From: Channallabes apus
Lineage: Eukaryota; Chordata; Actinopteri; Siluriformes; Clariidae
DNA: 64,000 nucleotides
Assembly: GCA_030522415.1 (NCBI GenBank)
Contig: JAMASW010000052.1
Coordinates: 1 to 64,000 of the forward strand
Reading direction: 5' to 3'
Notes under the pieces: generated by a model
What the model saw: only the letters and a program-made list of their open reading frames with translations
Told to the model about the DNA's origin: nothing
The model's database searches: none
Made by a program: the position numbers and the translations under genes
In this document: piece by piece, positions 1-14,206 of the stretch
Layout of the letters: each line of letters begins with the position of its first letter
Numbering within the stretch: position 1 is the first letter of the stretch

Positions 1-3000
1 CACAACACGCTGAGATAAAGCGTTTGCTGCGTTCTTAGCTCTGTACGAGCCCAGGAAAGCGGTTTTCTCACACAACTAATGCATAGTTATATAAAACAAA
101 CAAAATCAGTTTGTATTCATTTCTCTGAAACAAAATGCGAAAAAGAATGACAAAAAAGTTGTTTTTCAACATGTATACAAAGAATGCATTAATGTATTGA
201 AAATGATCATCTCTTCCACTTTCATGCACAAGACGGTGAGATAAAGCGTTTGCTGCGTTCTTAGCTCTGTACGAGCTCAGGAAAGCGGTTTTCTCACACA
301 ACTAATGCATAGTTATGTAAAACAAACAAAATGAGTTTGTATTCATTTTTCTGGAACAAAATGAGAAAAAGAATAACAAAAAAGTTGTTTTTCAACATGT
401 ATTCAAAGAATGCATTAATGTATTGAAAATGATCATCTCTTCCACTTTCATGCACAACACGGTGAGATAAAGCGTTAGCTGCGTTCTTAGCGCTGTACGA
501 GCTCAGGAAAGCGGTTTTCTCACACAACTAACGTATAGTTATGTAAAACAAACAAAATCAGTTTGTATTCATTCTTCTGGAACAAAATGAGAAAAAGAAT
601 AACAAAAAAGTTGTTTTTCAACATGTATTCAAAGAATGCATTAATGTATTGAAAATGATCATCTCTTCCACTTTCATGCACAACACGGTGAGATAAAGCG
701 TTAGCTGCGTTCTTAGCTCTGTACGAGCTCAGGAAAGCGGTTTTCTCACACAACTAACGTATAGTTATGTAAAACAAACAAAATCAGTTTGTATTCATTT
801 TTCTGGAACAAAATGAGAAACAGAATAACAAAAAAGTTGTTTGTCAACATGTATACAAAGAATGCATTAATGTATTGAAAATGATCATCTCTTCCACTTT
901 CATGCACAACACGGTGAGATAAAGCGTTTGCTGCGTTCTTAGCTCTGTACGACCTCAGGAAAGCGGTTTTCTCACACAACTAATGTATAGTTATGTAAAA
1001 CAAACAAAATGAGTTTGTATTCATTTTTCTGGAACAAAATGCGAAAAAGAATAACAAAAAAGTTGTTTTTCAACATGTATTCAAAGAATGCATTAATGTA
1101 TTGAAAATGATCATCTCTTCCACTTTCATGCACAAGACGGTGAGATAAAGCGTTTGCTGCGTTCTTAGCTCTGTACGAGCTCAGGAAAGCGGTTTTCTCA
1201 CACAACTAATGCATAGTTATGTAAAACAAACAAAATGAGTTTGTATTCATTTTTCTGGAACAAAATGAGAAAAAGAATAACAAAAAAGTTGTTTTTCAAC
1301 ATGTATTCAAAGAATGCATTAATGTATTGAAAATGATCATCTCTTCCACTTTCATGCACAACACGGTGAGATAAAGCGTTTGCTGCGTTCTTAGCTCTGT
1401 ACGACCTCAGGAAAGCGGTTTTCTCACACAACTAATGTATAGTTATGTAAAACAAACAAAATGAGTTTGTATTCATTTTTCTGGAACAAAATGCGAAAAA
1501 GAATAACAAAAAAGTTGTTTTTCAACATGTATTCAAAGAATGCATTAATGTATTGAAAATGATCATCTCTTCCACTTTCATGCACAAGACGGTGAGATAA
1601 AGCGTTTGCTGCGTTCTTAGCTCTGTACGAGCTCAGGAAAGCGGTTTTCTCACACAACTAATGCATAGTTATGTAAAACAAACAAAATGAGTTTGTATTC
1701 ATTTTTCTGGAACAAAATGAGAAAAAGAATAACAAAAAAGTTGTTTTTCAACATGTATTCAAAGAATGCATTAATGTATTGAAAATGATCATCTCTTCCA
1801 CTTTCATGCACAACACGGTGAGATAAAGCGTTAGCTGCGTTCTTAGCTCTGTACGAGCTCAGGAAAGCGGTTTTCTCACACAACTAACGTATAGTTATGT
1901 AAAACAAACAAAATCAGTTTGTATTCATTTTTCTGGAACAAAATGAGAAACAGAATAACAAAAAAGTTGTTTGTCAACATGTATACAAAGAATGCATTAA
2001 TGTATTGAAAATGATCATCTCTTCCACTTTCATGCACAACACGGTGAGATAAAGCGTTTGCTGCGTTCTTAGCTCTGTACGACCTCAGGAAAGCGGTTTT
2101 CTCACACAACTAATGTATAGTTATGTAAAACAAACAAAATGAGTTTGTATTCATTTTTCTGGAACAAAATGAGAAAAAGAATAACAAAAAAGTTGTTTTT
2201 CAACATGTATTCAAAGAATGCATTAATGTATTGAAAATGATCATCTCTTCCACTTTCATGCACAACACGGTGAGATAAAGCGTTAGCTGCGTTCTTAGCT
2301 CTGTACGAGCTCAGGAAAGCGGTTTTCTCACACAACTAACGTATAGTTATGTAAAACAAACAAAATCAGTTTGTATTCATTTTTCTGGAACAAAATGAGA
2401 AACAGAATAACAAAAAAGTTGTTTGTCAACATGTATACAAAGAATGCATTAATGTATTGAAAATGATCATCTCTTCCACTTTCATGCACAACACGGTGAG
2501 ATAAAGCGTTTGCTGCGTTCTTAGCTCTGTACGACCTCAGGAAAGCGGTTTTCTCACACAACTAATGTATAGTTATGTAAAACAAACAAAATCAGTTTGT
2601 ATTCATTTTTCTGGAACAAAATGCGAAAAAGAATAACAAAAAAGTTGTTTTTCAACATGTATTCAAAGAATGCATTAATGTATTGAAAATGATCATCTCT
2701 TCCACTTTCATGCACAAGACGGTGAGATAAAGCGTTTGCTGCGTTCTTAGCTCTGTACGAGCTCAGGAAAGCGGTTTTCTCACACAACTAATGTATAGTT
2801 ATGTAAAACAAACAAAATGAGTTTGTATTCATTTTTCTGGAACAAAATGCGAAAAAGAATAACAAAAAAGTTGTTTTTCAACATGTATTCAAAGAATGCA
2901 TTAATGTATTGAAAATGATCATCTCTTCCACTTTCATGCACAAGACGGTGAGATAAAGCGTTTGCTGCGTTCTTAGCTCTGTACGAGCTCAGGAAAGCGG

Positions 3001-5943
3001 TTTTCTCACACAACTAATGCATAGTTATGTAAAACAAACAAAATGAGTTTGTATTCATTTTTCTGGAACAAAATGAGAAAAAGAATAACAAAAAAGTTGT
3101 TTTTCAACATGTATTCAAAGAATGCATTAATGTATTGAAAATGATCATCTCTTCCACTTTCATGCACAACACGGTGAGATAAAGCGTTAGCTGCGTTCTT
3201 AGCTCTGTACGAGCTCAGGAAAGCGGTTTTCTCACACAACTAACGTATAGTTATGTAAAACAAACAAAATCAGTTTGTATTCATTTTTCTGGAACAAAAT
3301 GAGAAACAGAATAACAAAAAAGTTGTTTGTCAACATGTATACAAAGAATGCATTAATGTATTGAAAATGATCATCTCTTCCACTTTCATGCACAACACGG
3401 TGAGATAAAGCGTTTGCTGCGTTCTTAGCTCTGTACGAGCTCAGGAAAGCGGTTTTCTCACACAACTAATGTATAGTTATGTAAAACAAACAAAATGAGT
3501 TTGTATTCATTTTTCTGGAACAAAATGAGAAACAGAATAACAAAAAAGTTGTTTGTCAACATGTATACAAAGAATGCATTAATGTATTGAAAATGATCAT
3601 CTCTTCCACTTTCATGCACAACACGGTGAGATAAAGCGTTTGCTGCGTTCTTAGCTTTGTACGACCTCAGGAAAGCGGTTTTCTCACACAACTAATGTAT
3701 AGTTATGTAAAACAAACAAAATGAGTTTGTATTCATTTTTCTGGAACAAAATGCGAAAAAGAATAACAAAAAAGTTGTTTTTCAACATGTATTCAAAGAA
3801 TGCATTAATGTATTGAAAATGATCATCTCTTCCACTTTCATGCACAAGACGGTGAGATAAAGCGTTTGCTGCGTTCTTAGCTCTGTACGAGCTCAGGAAA
3901 GCGGTTTTCTCACACAACTAATGCATAGTTATGTAAAACAAACAAAATGAGTTTGTATTCATTTTTCTGGAACAAAATGAGAAAAAGAATAACAAAAAAG
4001 TTGTTTTTCAACATGTATTCAAAGAATGCATTAATGTATTGAAAATGATCATCTCTTCCACTTTCATGCACAACACGGTGAGATAAAGCGTTAGCTGCGT
4101 TCTTAGCTCTGTACGAGCTCAGGAAAGCGGTTTTCTCACACAACTAACGTATAGTTATGTAAAACAAACAAAATCAGTTTGTATTCATTTTTCTGGAACA
4201 AAATGAGAAACAGAATAACAAAAAAGTTGTTTGTCAACATGTATACAAAGAATGCATTAATGTATTGAAAATGATCATCTCTTCCACTTTCATGCACAAC
4301 ACGGTGAGATAAAGCGTTTGCTGCGTTCTTAGCTCTGTACGACCTCAGGAAAGCGGTTTTCTCACACAACTAATGTATAGTTATGTAAAACAAACAAAAT
4401 GAGTTTGTATTCATTTTTCTGGAACAAAATGAGAAAAAGAATAACAAAAAAGTTGTTTTTCAACATGTATTCAAAGAATGCATTAATGTATTGAAAATGA
4501 TCATCTCTTCCACTTTCATGCACAACACGGTGAGATAAAGCGTTAGCTGCGTTCTTAGCTCTGTACGAGCTCAGGAAAGCGGTTTTCTCACACAACTAAC
4601 GTATAGTTATGTAAAACAAACAAAATCAGTTTGTATTCATTTTTCTGGAACAAAATGAGAAACAGAATAACAAAAAAGTTGTTTGTCAACATGTATACAA
4701 AGAATGCATTAATGTATTGAAAATGATCATCTCTTCCACTTTCATGCACAACACGGTGAGATAAAGCGTTTGCTGCGTTCTTAGCTCTGTACGACCTCAG
4801 GAAAGCGGTTTTCTCACACAACTAATGTATAGTTATGTAAAACAAACAAAATGAGTTTGTATTCATTTTTCTGGAACAAAATGCGAAAAAGAATAACAAA
4901 AAAGTTGTTTTTCAACATGTATTCAAAGAATGCATTAATGTATTGAAAATGATCATCTCTTCCACTTTCATGCACAAGACGGTGAGATAAAGCGTTTGCT
5001 GCGTTCTTAGCTCTGTACGAGCTCAGGAAAGCGGTTTTCTCACACAACTAATGCATAGTTATGTAAAACAAACAAAATGAGTTTGTATTCATTTTTCTGG
5101 AACAAAATGAGAAAAAGAATAACAAAAAAGTTGTTTTTCAACATGTATTCAAAGAATGCATTAATGTATTGAAAATGATCATCTCTTCCACTTTCATGCA
5201 CAACACGGTGAGATAAAGCGTTAGCTGCGTTCTTAGCTCTGTACGAGCTCAGGAAAGCGGTTTTCTCACACAACTAACGTATATTTATGTAAAACAAACA
5301 AAATCAGTTTGTATTCATTTTTCTGGAACAAAATGAGAAACAGAATAACAAAAAAGTTGTTTGTCAACATGTATACAAAGAATGCATTAATGTATTGAAA
5401 ATGATCATCTCTTCCACTTTCATGCACAACACGGTGAGATAAAGCGTTTGCTGCGTTCTTAGCTCTGTACGACCTCAGGAAAGCGGTTTTCTCACACAAC
5501 TAATGTATAGTTATGTAAAACAAACAAAATGAGTTTGTATTCATTTTTCTGGAACAAAATGCGAAAAAGAATAACAAAAAAGTTGTTTTTCAACATGTAT
5601 TCAAAGAATGCATTAATGTATTGAAAATGATCATCTCTTCCACTTTCATGCACAAGACGGTGAGATAAAGCGTTTGCTGCGTTCTTAGCTCTGTACGAGC
5701 TCAGGAAAGCGGTTTTCTCACACAACTAATGCATAGTTATGTAAAACAAACAAAATGAGTTTGTATTCATTTTTCTGGAACAAAATGAGAAAAAGAATAA
5801 CAAAAAAGTTGTTTTTCAACATGTATTCAAAGAATGCATTAATGTATTGAAAATGATCATCTCTTCCACTTTCATGCACAACACGGTGAGATAAAGCGTT
5901 AGCTGCGTTCTTAGCTCTGTACGAGCTCAGGAAAGCGGTTTTT

Positions 5944-6070
5944 CAACATGTATTCAAAGAATGCATTAATGTATTGAAAATGATCATCTCTTCCACTTTC
6001 ATGCACAACACGGTGAGATAAAGCGTTAGCTGCGTTCTTAGCTCTGTACGAGCTCAGGAAAGCGGTTTTC
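5944..6070. repeat. Truncated satellite unit (127 bp)
   Basis: This unit is 99 bp shorter than its neighbours. The junction reads GCGGTTTTTCAACATG near 5936-5950, joining the end of one unit (GCGGTTTT) directly to the interior TTTTTCAACATG of the next. The two breakpoints share a run of T residues, which fits a microhomology or slippage deletion. Confidence 0.9.
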
Positions 6071-9000
6071 TCACACAACTAACGTATAGTTATGTAAAAC
6101 AAACAAAATCAGTTTGTATTCATTTTTCTGGAACAAAATGAGAAACAGAATAACAAAAAAGTTGTTTGTCAACATGTATACAAAGAATGCATTAATGTAT
6201 TGAAAATGATCATCTCTTCCACTTTCATGCACAACACGGTGAGATAAAGCGTTTGCTGCGTTCTTAGCTCTGTACGACCTCAGGAAAGCGGTTTTCTCAC
6301 ACAACTAATGTATAGTTATGTAAAACAAACAAAATGAGTTTGTATTCATTTTTCTGGAACAAAATGCGAAAAAGAATAACAAAAAAGTTGTTTTTCAACA
6401 TGTATTCAAAGAATGCATTAATGTATTGAAAATGATCATCTCTTCCACTTTCATGCACAAGACGGTGAGATAAAGCGTTTGCTGCGTTCTTAGCTCTGTA
6501 CGAGCTCAGGAAAGCGGTTTTCTCACACAACTAATGCATAGTTATGTAAAACAAACAAAATGAGTTTGTATTCATTTTTCTGGAACAAAATGAGAAAAAG
6601 AATAACAAAAAAGTTGTTTTTCAACATGTATTCAAAGAATGCATTAATGTATTGAAAATGATCATCTCTTCCACTTTCATGCACAACACGGTGAGATAAA
6701 GCGTTAGCTGCGTTCTTAGCGCTGTACGAGCTCAGGAAAGCGGTTTTCTCACACAACTAACGTATAGTTATGTAAAACAAACAAAATCAGTTTGTATTCA
6801 TTTTTCTGGAACAAAATGAGAAAAAGAATAACAAAAAAGTTGTTTTTCAACATGTATTCAAAGAATGCATTAATGTATTGAAAATGATCATCTCTTCCAC
6901 TTTCATGCACAACACGGTGAGATAAAGCGTTAGCTGCGTTCTTAGCTCTGTACAAGCTCAGGAAAGCGGTTTTCTCACACAACTAACGTATAGTTATGTA
7001 AAACAAACAAAATCAGTTTGTATTCATTTTTCTGGAACAAAATGAGAAACAGAATAACAAAAAAGTTGTTTGTCAACATGTATACAAAGAATGCATTAAT
7101 GTATTGAAAATGATCATCTCTTCCACTTTCATGCACAACACGGTGAGATAAAGCGTTTGCTGCGTTCTTAGCTCTGTACGACCTCAGGAAAGCGGTTTTC
7201 TCACACAACTAATGTATAGTTATGTAAAACAAACAAAATGAGTTTGTATTCATTTTTCTGGAACAAAATGCGAAAAAGAATAACAAAAAAGTTGTTTTTC
7301 AACATGTATTCAAAGAATGCATTAATGTATTGAAAATGATCATCTCTTCCACTTTCATGCACAAGACGGTGAGATAAAGCGTTTGCTGCGTTCTTAGCTC
7401 TGTACGAGCTCAGGAAAGCGGTTTTCTCACACAACTAATGCATAGTTATGTAAAACAAACAAAATGAGTTTGTATTCATTTTTCTGGAACAAAATGCGAA
7501 AAAGAATAACAAAAAAGTTGTTTTTCAACATGTATTCAAAGAATGCATTAATGTATTGAAAATGATCATCTCTTCCACTTTCATGCACAACACGGTGAGA
7601 TAAAGCGTTAGCTGCGTTCTTAGCGCTGTACGAGCTCAGGAAAGCGGTTTTCTCACACAACTAACGTATAGTTATGTAAAACAAACAAAATGAGTTTGTA
7701 TTCATTTTTCTGGAACAAAATGAGAAAAAGAATAACAAAAAAGTTGTTTTTCAACATGTATTCAAAGAATGCATTAATGTATTGAAAATGATCATCTCTT
7801 CCACTTTCATGCACAACACGGTGAGATAAAGCGTTAGCTGCGTTCTTAGCTCTGTACGAGCTCAGGAAAGCGGTTTTCTCACACAACTAACGTATAGTTA
7901 TGTAAAACAAACAAAATCAGTTTGTATTCATTTTTCTGGAACAAAATGAGAAACAGAATAACAAAAAAGTTGTTTGTCAACATGTATACAAAGAATGCAT
8001 TAATGTATTGAAAATGATCATCTCTTCCACTTTCATGCACAACAAGGTGAGATAAAGCGTTTGCTGCGTTCTTAGCTCTGTACGACCTCAGGAAAGCGGT
8101 TTTCTCACACAACTAATGTATAGTTATGTAAAACAAACAAAATGAGTTTGTATTCATTTTTCTGGAACAAAATGCGAAAAAGAATAACAAAAAAGTTGTT
8201 TTTCAACATGTATTCAAAGAATGCATTAATGTATTGAAAATGATCATCTCTTCCACTTTCATGCACAAGACGGTGAGATAAAGCGTTTGCTGCGTTCTTA
8301 GCTCTGTACGAGCTCAGGAAAGCGGTTTTCTCACACAACTAATGTATAGTTATGTAAAACAAACAAAATGAGTTTGTATTCATTTTTCTGGAACAAAATG
8401 AGAAAAAGAATAACAAAAAAGTTGTTTTTCAACATGTATTCAAAGAATGCATTAATGTATTGAAAATGATCATCTCTTCCACTTTCATGCACAACACGGT
8501 GAGATAAAGCGTTAGCTGCGTTCTTAGCTCTGTACGAGCTCAGGAAAGCGGTTTTCTCACACAACTAACGTATAGTTATGTAAAACAAACAAAATGAGTT
8601 TGTATTCATTTTTCTGGAACAAAATGCGAAAAAGAATAACAAAAAAGTTGTTTTTCAACATGTATTCAAAGAATGCATTAATGTATTGAAAATGATCATC
8701 TCTTCCACTTTCATGCACAAGACGGTGAGATAAAGCGTTTGCTGCGTTCTTAGCTCTGTACGAGCTCAGGAAAGCGGTTTTCTCACACAACTAATGCATA
8801 GTTATGTAAAACAAACAAAATGAGTTTGTATTCATTTTTCTGGAACAAAATGAGAAAAAGAATAACAAAAAAGTTGTTTTTCAACATGTATTCAAAGAAT
8901 GCATTAATGTATTGAAAATGATCATCTCTTCCACTTTCATGCACAACACGGTGAGATAAAGCGTTAGCTGCGTTCTTAGCTCTGTACGAGCTCAGGAAAG

Positions 9001-10138
9001 CGGTTTTCTCACACAACTAACGTATAGTTATGTAAAACAAACAAAATCAGTTTGTATTCATTTTTCTGGAACAAAATGAGAAACAGAATAACAAAAAAGT
9101 TGTTTGTCAACATGTATACAAAGAATGCATTAATGTATTGAAAATGATCATCTCTTCCACTTTCATGCACAACACGGTGAGATAAAGCGTTTGCTGCGTT
9201 CTTAGCTCTGTACGACCTCAGGAAAGCGGTTTTCTCACACAACTAATGTATAGTTATGTAAAACAAACAAAATGAGTTTGTATTCATTTTTCTGGAACAA
9301 AATGAGAAAAAGAATAACAAAAAAGTTGTTTTTCAACATGTATTCAAAGAATGCATTAATGTATTGAAAATGATCATCTCTTCCACTTTCATGCACAACA
9401 CGGTGAGATAAAGCGTTTGCTGCGTTCTTAGCTCTGTACGAGCTCAGGAAAGCGGTTTTCTCACACAACTAACGTATAGTTATGTAAAACAAACAAAATC
9501 AGTTTGTATTCATTTTTCTGGAACAAAATGAGAAACAGAATAACAAAAAAGTTGTTTGTCAACATGTATACAAAGAATGCATTAATGTATTGAAAATGAT
9601 CATCTCTTCCACTTTCATGCACAACACGGTGAGATAAAGCGTTTGCTGCGTTCTTAGCTCTGTACGACCTCAGGAAAGCGGTTTTCTCACACAACTAATG
9701 TATAGTTATGTAAAACAAACAAAATGAGTTTGTATTCATTTTTCTGGAACAAAATGAGAAAAAGAATAACAAAAAAGTTGTTTTTCAACATGTATTCAAA
9801 GAATGCATTAATGTATTGAAAATGATCATCTCTTCCACTTTCATGCACAACACGGTGAGATAAAGCGTTAGCTGCGTTCTTAGCTCTGTACGAGCTCAGG
9901 AAAGCGGTTTTCTCACACAACTAACGTATAGTTATGTAAAACAAACAAAATCAGTTTGTATTCATTTTTCTGGAACAAAATGAGAAACAGAATAACAAAA
10001 AAGTTGTTTGTCAACATGTATACAAAGAATGCATTAATGTATTGAAAATGATCATCTCTTCCACTTTCATGCACAACACGGTGAGATAAAGCGTTTGCTG
10101 CGTTCTTAGCTCTGTACGACCTCAGGAAAGCGGTTTTC

Positions 10139-13100
10139 TCACACAACTAATGCATAGTTATGTAAAACAAACAAAATGAGTTTGTATTCATTTTTCTGGA
10201 ACAAAATGAGAAAAAGAATAACAAAAAAGTTGTTTTTCAACATGTATTCAAAGAATGCATTAATGTATTGAAAATGATCATCTCTTCCACTTTCATGCAC
10301 AACACGGTGAGATAAAGCGTTAGCTGCGTTCTTAGCGCTGTACGAGCTCAGGAAAGCGGTTTTCTCACACAACTAACGTATAGTTATGTAAAACAAACAA
10401 AATCAGTTTGTATTCATTTTTCTGGAACAAAATGAGAAAAAGAATAACAAAAAAGTTGTTTTTCAACATGTATTCAAAGAATGCATTAATGTATTGAAAA
10501 TGATCATCTCTTCCACTTTCATGCACAAGACGGTGAGATAAAGCGTTAGCTGCGTTCTTAGCTCTGTACGAGCTCAGGAAAGCGGTTTTCTCACACAACT
10601 AACGTATAGTTATGTAAAACAAACAAAATCAGTTTGTATTCATTTTTCTGGAACAAAATGAGAAACAGAATAACAAAAAAGTTGTTTGTCAACATGTATA
10701 CAAAGAATGCATTAATGTATTGAAAATGATCATCTCTTCCACTTTCATGCGCAACACGGTGAGATAAAGCGTTTGCTGCGTTCTTAGCTCTGTACGACCT
10801 CAGGAAAGCGGTTTTCTCACACAACTAATGTATAGTTATGTAAAACAAACAAAATGAGTTTGTATTCATTTTTCTGGAACAAAATGCGAAAAAGAATAAC
10901 AAAAAAGTTGTTTTTCAACATGTATTCAAAGAATGCATTAATGTATTGAAAATGATCATCTCTTCCACTTTCATGCACAAGACGGTGAGATAAAGCGTTT
11001 GCTGCGTTCTTAGCTCTGTACGAGCTCAGGAAAGCGGTTTTCTCACACAACTAATGCATAGTTATGTAAAACAAACAAAATGAGTTTGTATTCATTTTTC
11101 TGGAACAAAATGAGAAAAAGAATAACAAAAAAGTTGTTTTTCAACATGTATTCAAAGAATGCATTAATGTATTGAAAATGATCATCTCTTCCACTTTCAT
11201 GCACAACACGGTGAGATAAAGCGTTAGCTGCGTTCTTAGCTCTGTACGAGCTCAGGAAAGCGGTTTTCTCACACAACTAACGTATAGTTATGTAAAACAA
11301 ACAAAATCAGTTTGTATTCATTTTTCTGGAACAAAATGAGAAACAGAATAACAAAAAAGTTGTTTGTCAACATGTATACAAAGAATGCATTAATGTATTG
11401 AAAATGATCATCTCTTCCACTTTCATGCACAACACGGTGAGATAAAGCGTTTGCTGCGTTCTTAGCTCTGCACGACCTCAGGAAAGCGGTTTTCTCACAC
11501 AACTAATGTATAGTTATGTAAAACAAACAAAATGAGTTTGTATTCATTTTTCTGGAACAAAATGAGAAAAAGAATAACAAAAAAGTTGTTTTTCAACATG
11601 TATTCAAAGAATGCATTAATGTATTGAAAATGATCATCTCTTCCACTTTCATGCACAACACGGTGAGATAAAGCGTTAGCTGCGTTCTTAGCTCTGTACG
11701 AGCTCAGGAAAGCGGTTTTCTCACACAACTAACGTATAGTTATGTAAAACAAACAAAATCAGTTTGTATTCATTTTTCTGGAACAAAATGAGAAACAGAA
11801 TAACAAAAAAGTTGTTTGTCAACATGTATACAAAGAATGCATTAATGTATTGAAAATGATCATCTCTTCCACTTTCATGCACAACACGGTGAGATAAAGC
11901 GTTTGCTGCGTTCTTAGCTCTGTACGACCTCAGGAAAGCGGTTTTCTCACACAACTAATGTATAGTTATGTAAAACAAACAAAATGAGTTTGTATTCATT
12001 TTTCTGGAACAAAATGAGAAAAAGAATAACAAAAAAGTTGTTTTTCAACATGTATTCAAAGAATGCATTAATGTATTGAAAATGATCATCTCTTCCACTT
12101 TCATGCACAACACGGTGAGATAAAGCGTTAGCTGCGTTCTTAGCTCTGTACGAGCTCAGGAAAGCGGTTTTCTCACACAACTAACGTATAGTTATGTAAA
12201 ACAAACAAAATCAGTTTGTATTCATTTTTCTGGAACAAAATGAGAAACAGAATAACAAAAAAGTTGTTTGTCAACATGTATACAAAGAATGCATTAATGT
12301 ATTGAAAATGATCATCTCTTCCACTTTCATGCACAACACGGTGAGATAAAGCGTTTGCTGCGTTCTTAGCTCTGTACGACCTCAGGAAAGCGGTTTTCTC
12401 ACACAACTAATGCATAGTTATGTAAAACAAACAAAATGAGTTTGTATTCATTTTTCTGGAACAAAATGAGAAAAAGAATAACAAAAAAGTTGTTTTTCAA
12501 CATGTATTCAAAGAATGCATTAATGTATTGAAAATGATCATCTCTTCCACTTTCATGCACAACACGGTGAGATAAAGCGTTAGCTGCGTTCTTAGCGCTG
12601 TACGAGCTCAGGAAAGCGGTTTTCTCACACAACTAACGTATAGTTATGTAAAACAAACAAAATGAGTTTGTATTCATTTTTCTGGAACAAAATGAGAAAA
12701 AGAATAACAAAAAAGTTGTTTTTCAACATGTATTCAAAGAATGCATTAATGTATTGAAAATGATCATCTCTTCCACTTTCATGCACAACACGGTGAGATA
12801 AAGCGTTAGCTGCGTTCTTAGCTCTGTACGAGCTCAGGAAAGCGGTTTTCTCACACAACTAACGTATAGTTATGTAAAACAAACAAAATCAGTTTGTATT
12901 CATTTTTCTGGAACAAAATGAGAAACAGAATAACAAAAAAGTTGTTTGTCAACATGTATACAAAGAATGCATTAATGTATTGAAAATGATCATCTCTTCC
13001 ACTTTCATGCACAACACGGTGAGATAAAGCGTTTGCTGCGTTCTTAGCTCTGTACGACCTCAGGAAAGCGGTTTTCTCACACAACTAATGTATAGTTATG

Positions 13101-14206
13101 TAAAACAAACAAAATGAGTTTGTATTCATTTTTCTGGAACAAAATGCGAAAAAGAATAACAAAAAAGTTGTTTTTCAACATGTATTCAAAGAATGCATTA
13201 ATGTATTGAAAATGATCATCTCTTCCACTTTCATGCACAAGACGGTGAGATAAAGCGTTTGCTGCGTTCTTAGCTCTGTACGAGCTCAGGAAAGCGGTTT
13301 TCTCACACAACTAATGCATAGTTATGTAAAACAAACAAAATGAGTTTGTATTCATTTTTCTGGAACAAAATGAGAAAAAGAATAACAAAAAAGTTGTTTT
13401 TCAACATGTATTCAAAGAATGCATTAATGTATTGAAAATGATCATCTCTTCCACTTTCATGCACAACACGGTGAGATAAAGCGTTAGCTGCGTTCTTAGC
13501 TCTGTACGAGCTCAGGAAAGCGGTTTTCTCACACAACTAACGTATAGTTATGTAAAACAAACAAAATCAGTTTGTATTCATTTTTCTGGAACAAAATGAG
13601 AAACAGAATAACAAAAAAGTTGTTTGTCAACATGTATACAAAGAATGCATTAATGTATTGAAAATGATCATCTCTTCCACTTTCATGCACAACACGGTGA
13701 GATAAAGCGTTTGCTGCGTTCTTAGCTCTGCACGACCTCAGGAAAGCGGTTTTCTCACACAACTAATGTATAGTTATGTAAAACAAACAAAATGAGTTTG
13801 TATTCATTTTTCTGGAACAAAATGAGAAAAAGAATAACAAAAAAGTTGTTTTTCAACATGTATTCAAAGAATGCATTAATGTATTGAAAATGATCATCTC
13901 TTCCACTTTCATGCACAACACGGTGAGATAAAGCGTTAGCTGCGTTCTTAGCTCTGTACGAGCTCAGGAAAGCGGTTTTCTCACACAACTAACGTATAGT
14001 TATGTAAAACAAACAAAATCAGTTTGTATTCATTTTTCTGGAACAAAATGAGAAACAGAATAACAAAAAAGTTGTTTGTCAACATGTATACAAAGAATGC
14101 ATTAATGTATTGAAAATGATCATCTCTTCCACTTTCATGCACAACACGGTGAGATAAAGCGTTTGCTGCGTTCTTAGCTCTGTACGACCTCAGGAAAGCG
14201 GTTTTC
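10139..14206. repeat. Higher-order duplication of the satellite (2260-bp period)
   Basis: The order of unit variants from 10139 to 11946 is largely repeated from 12399 to 14206, a shift of ten units (2260 bp). Two uncommon variants are shared at exactly that spacing: TCTGCACGACC at about 11467 and 13727, and TTAGCGCTG at about 10332 and 12592. A shorter 904-bp (four-unit) repetition is seen at 6523-7426 versus 7427-8330. The copies are not perfect; for example GCGCAACACGG at about 10749 has no partner. Confidence 0.8.
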
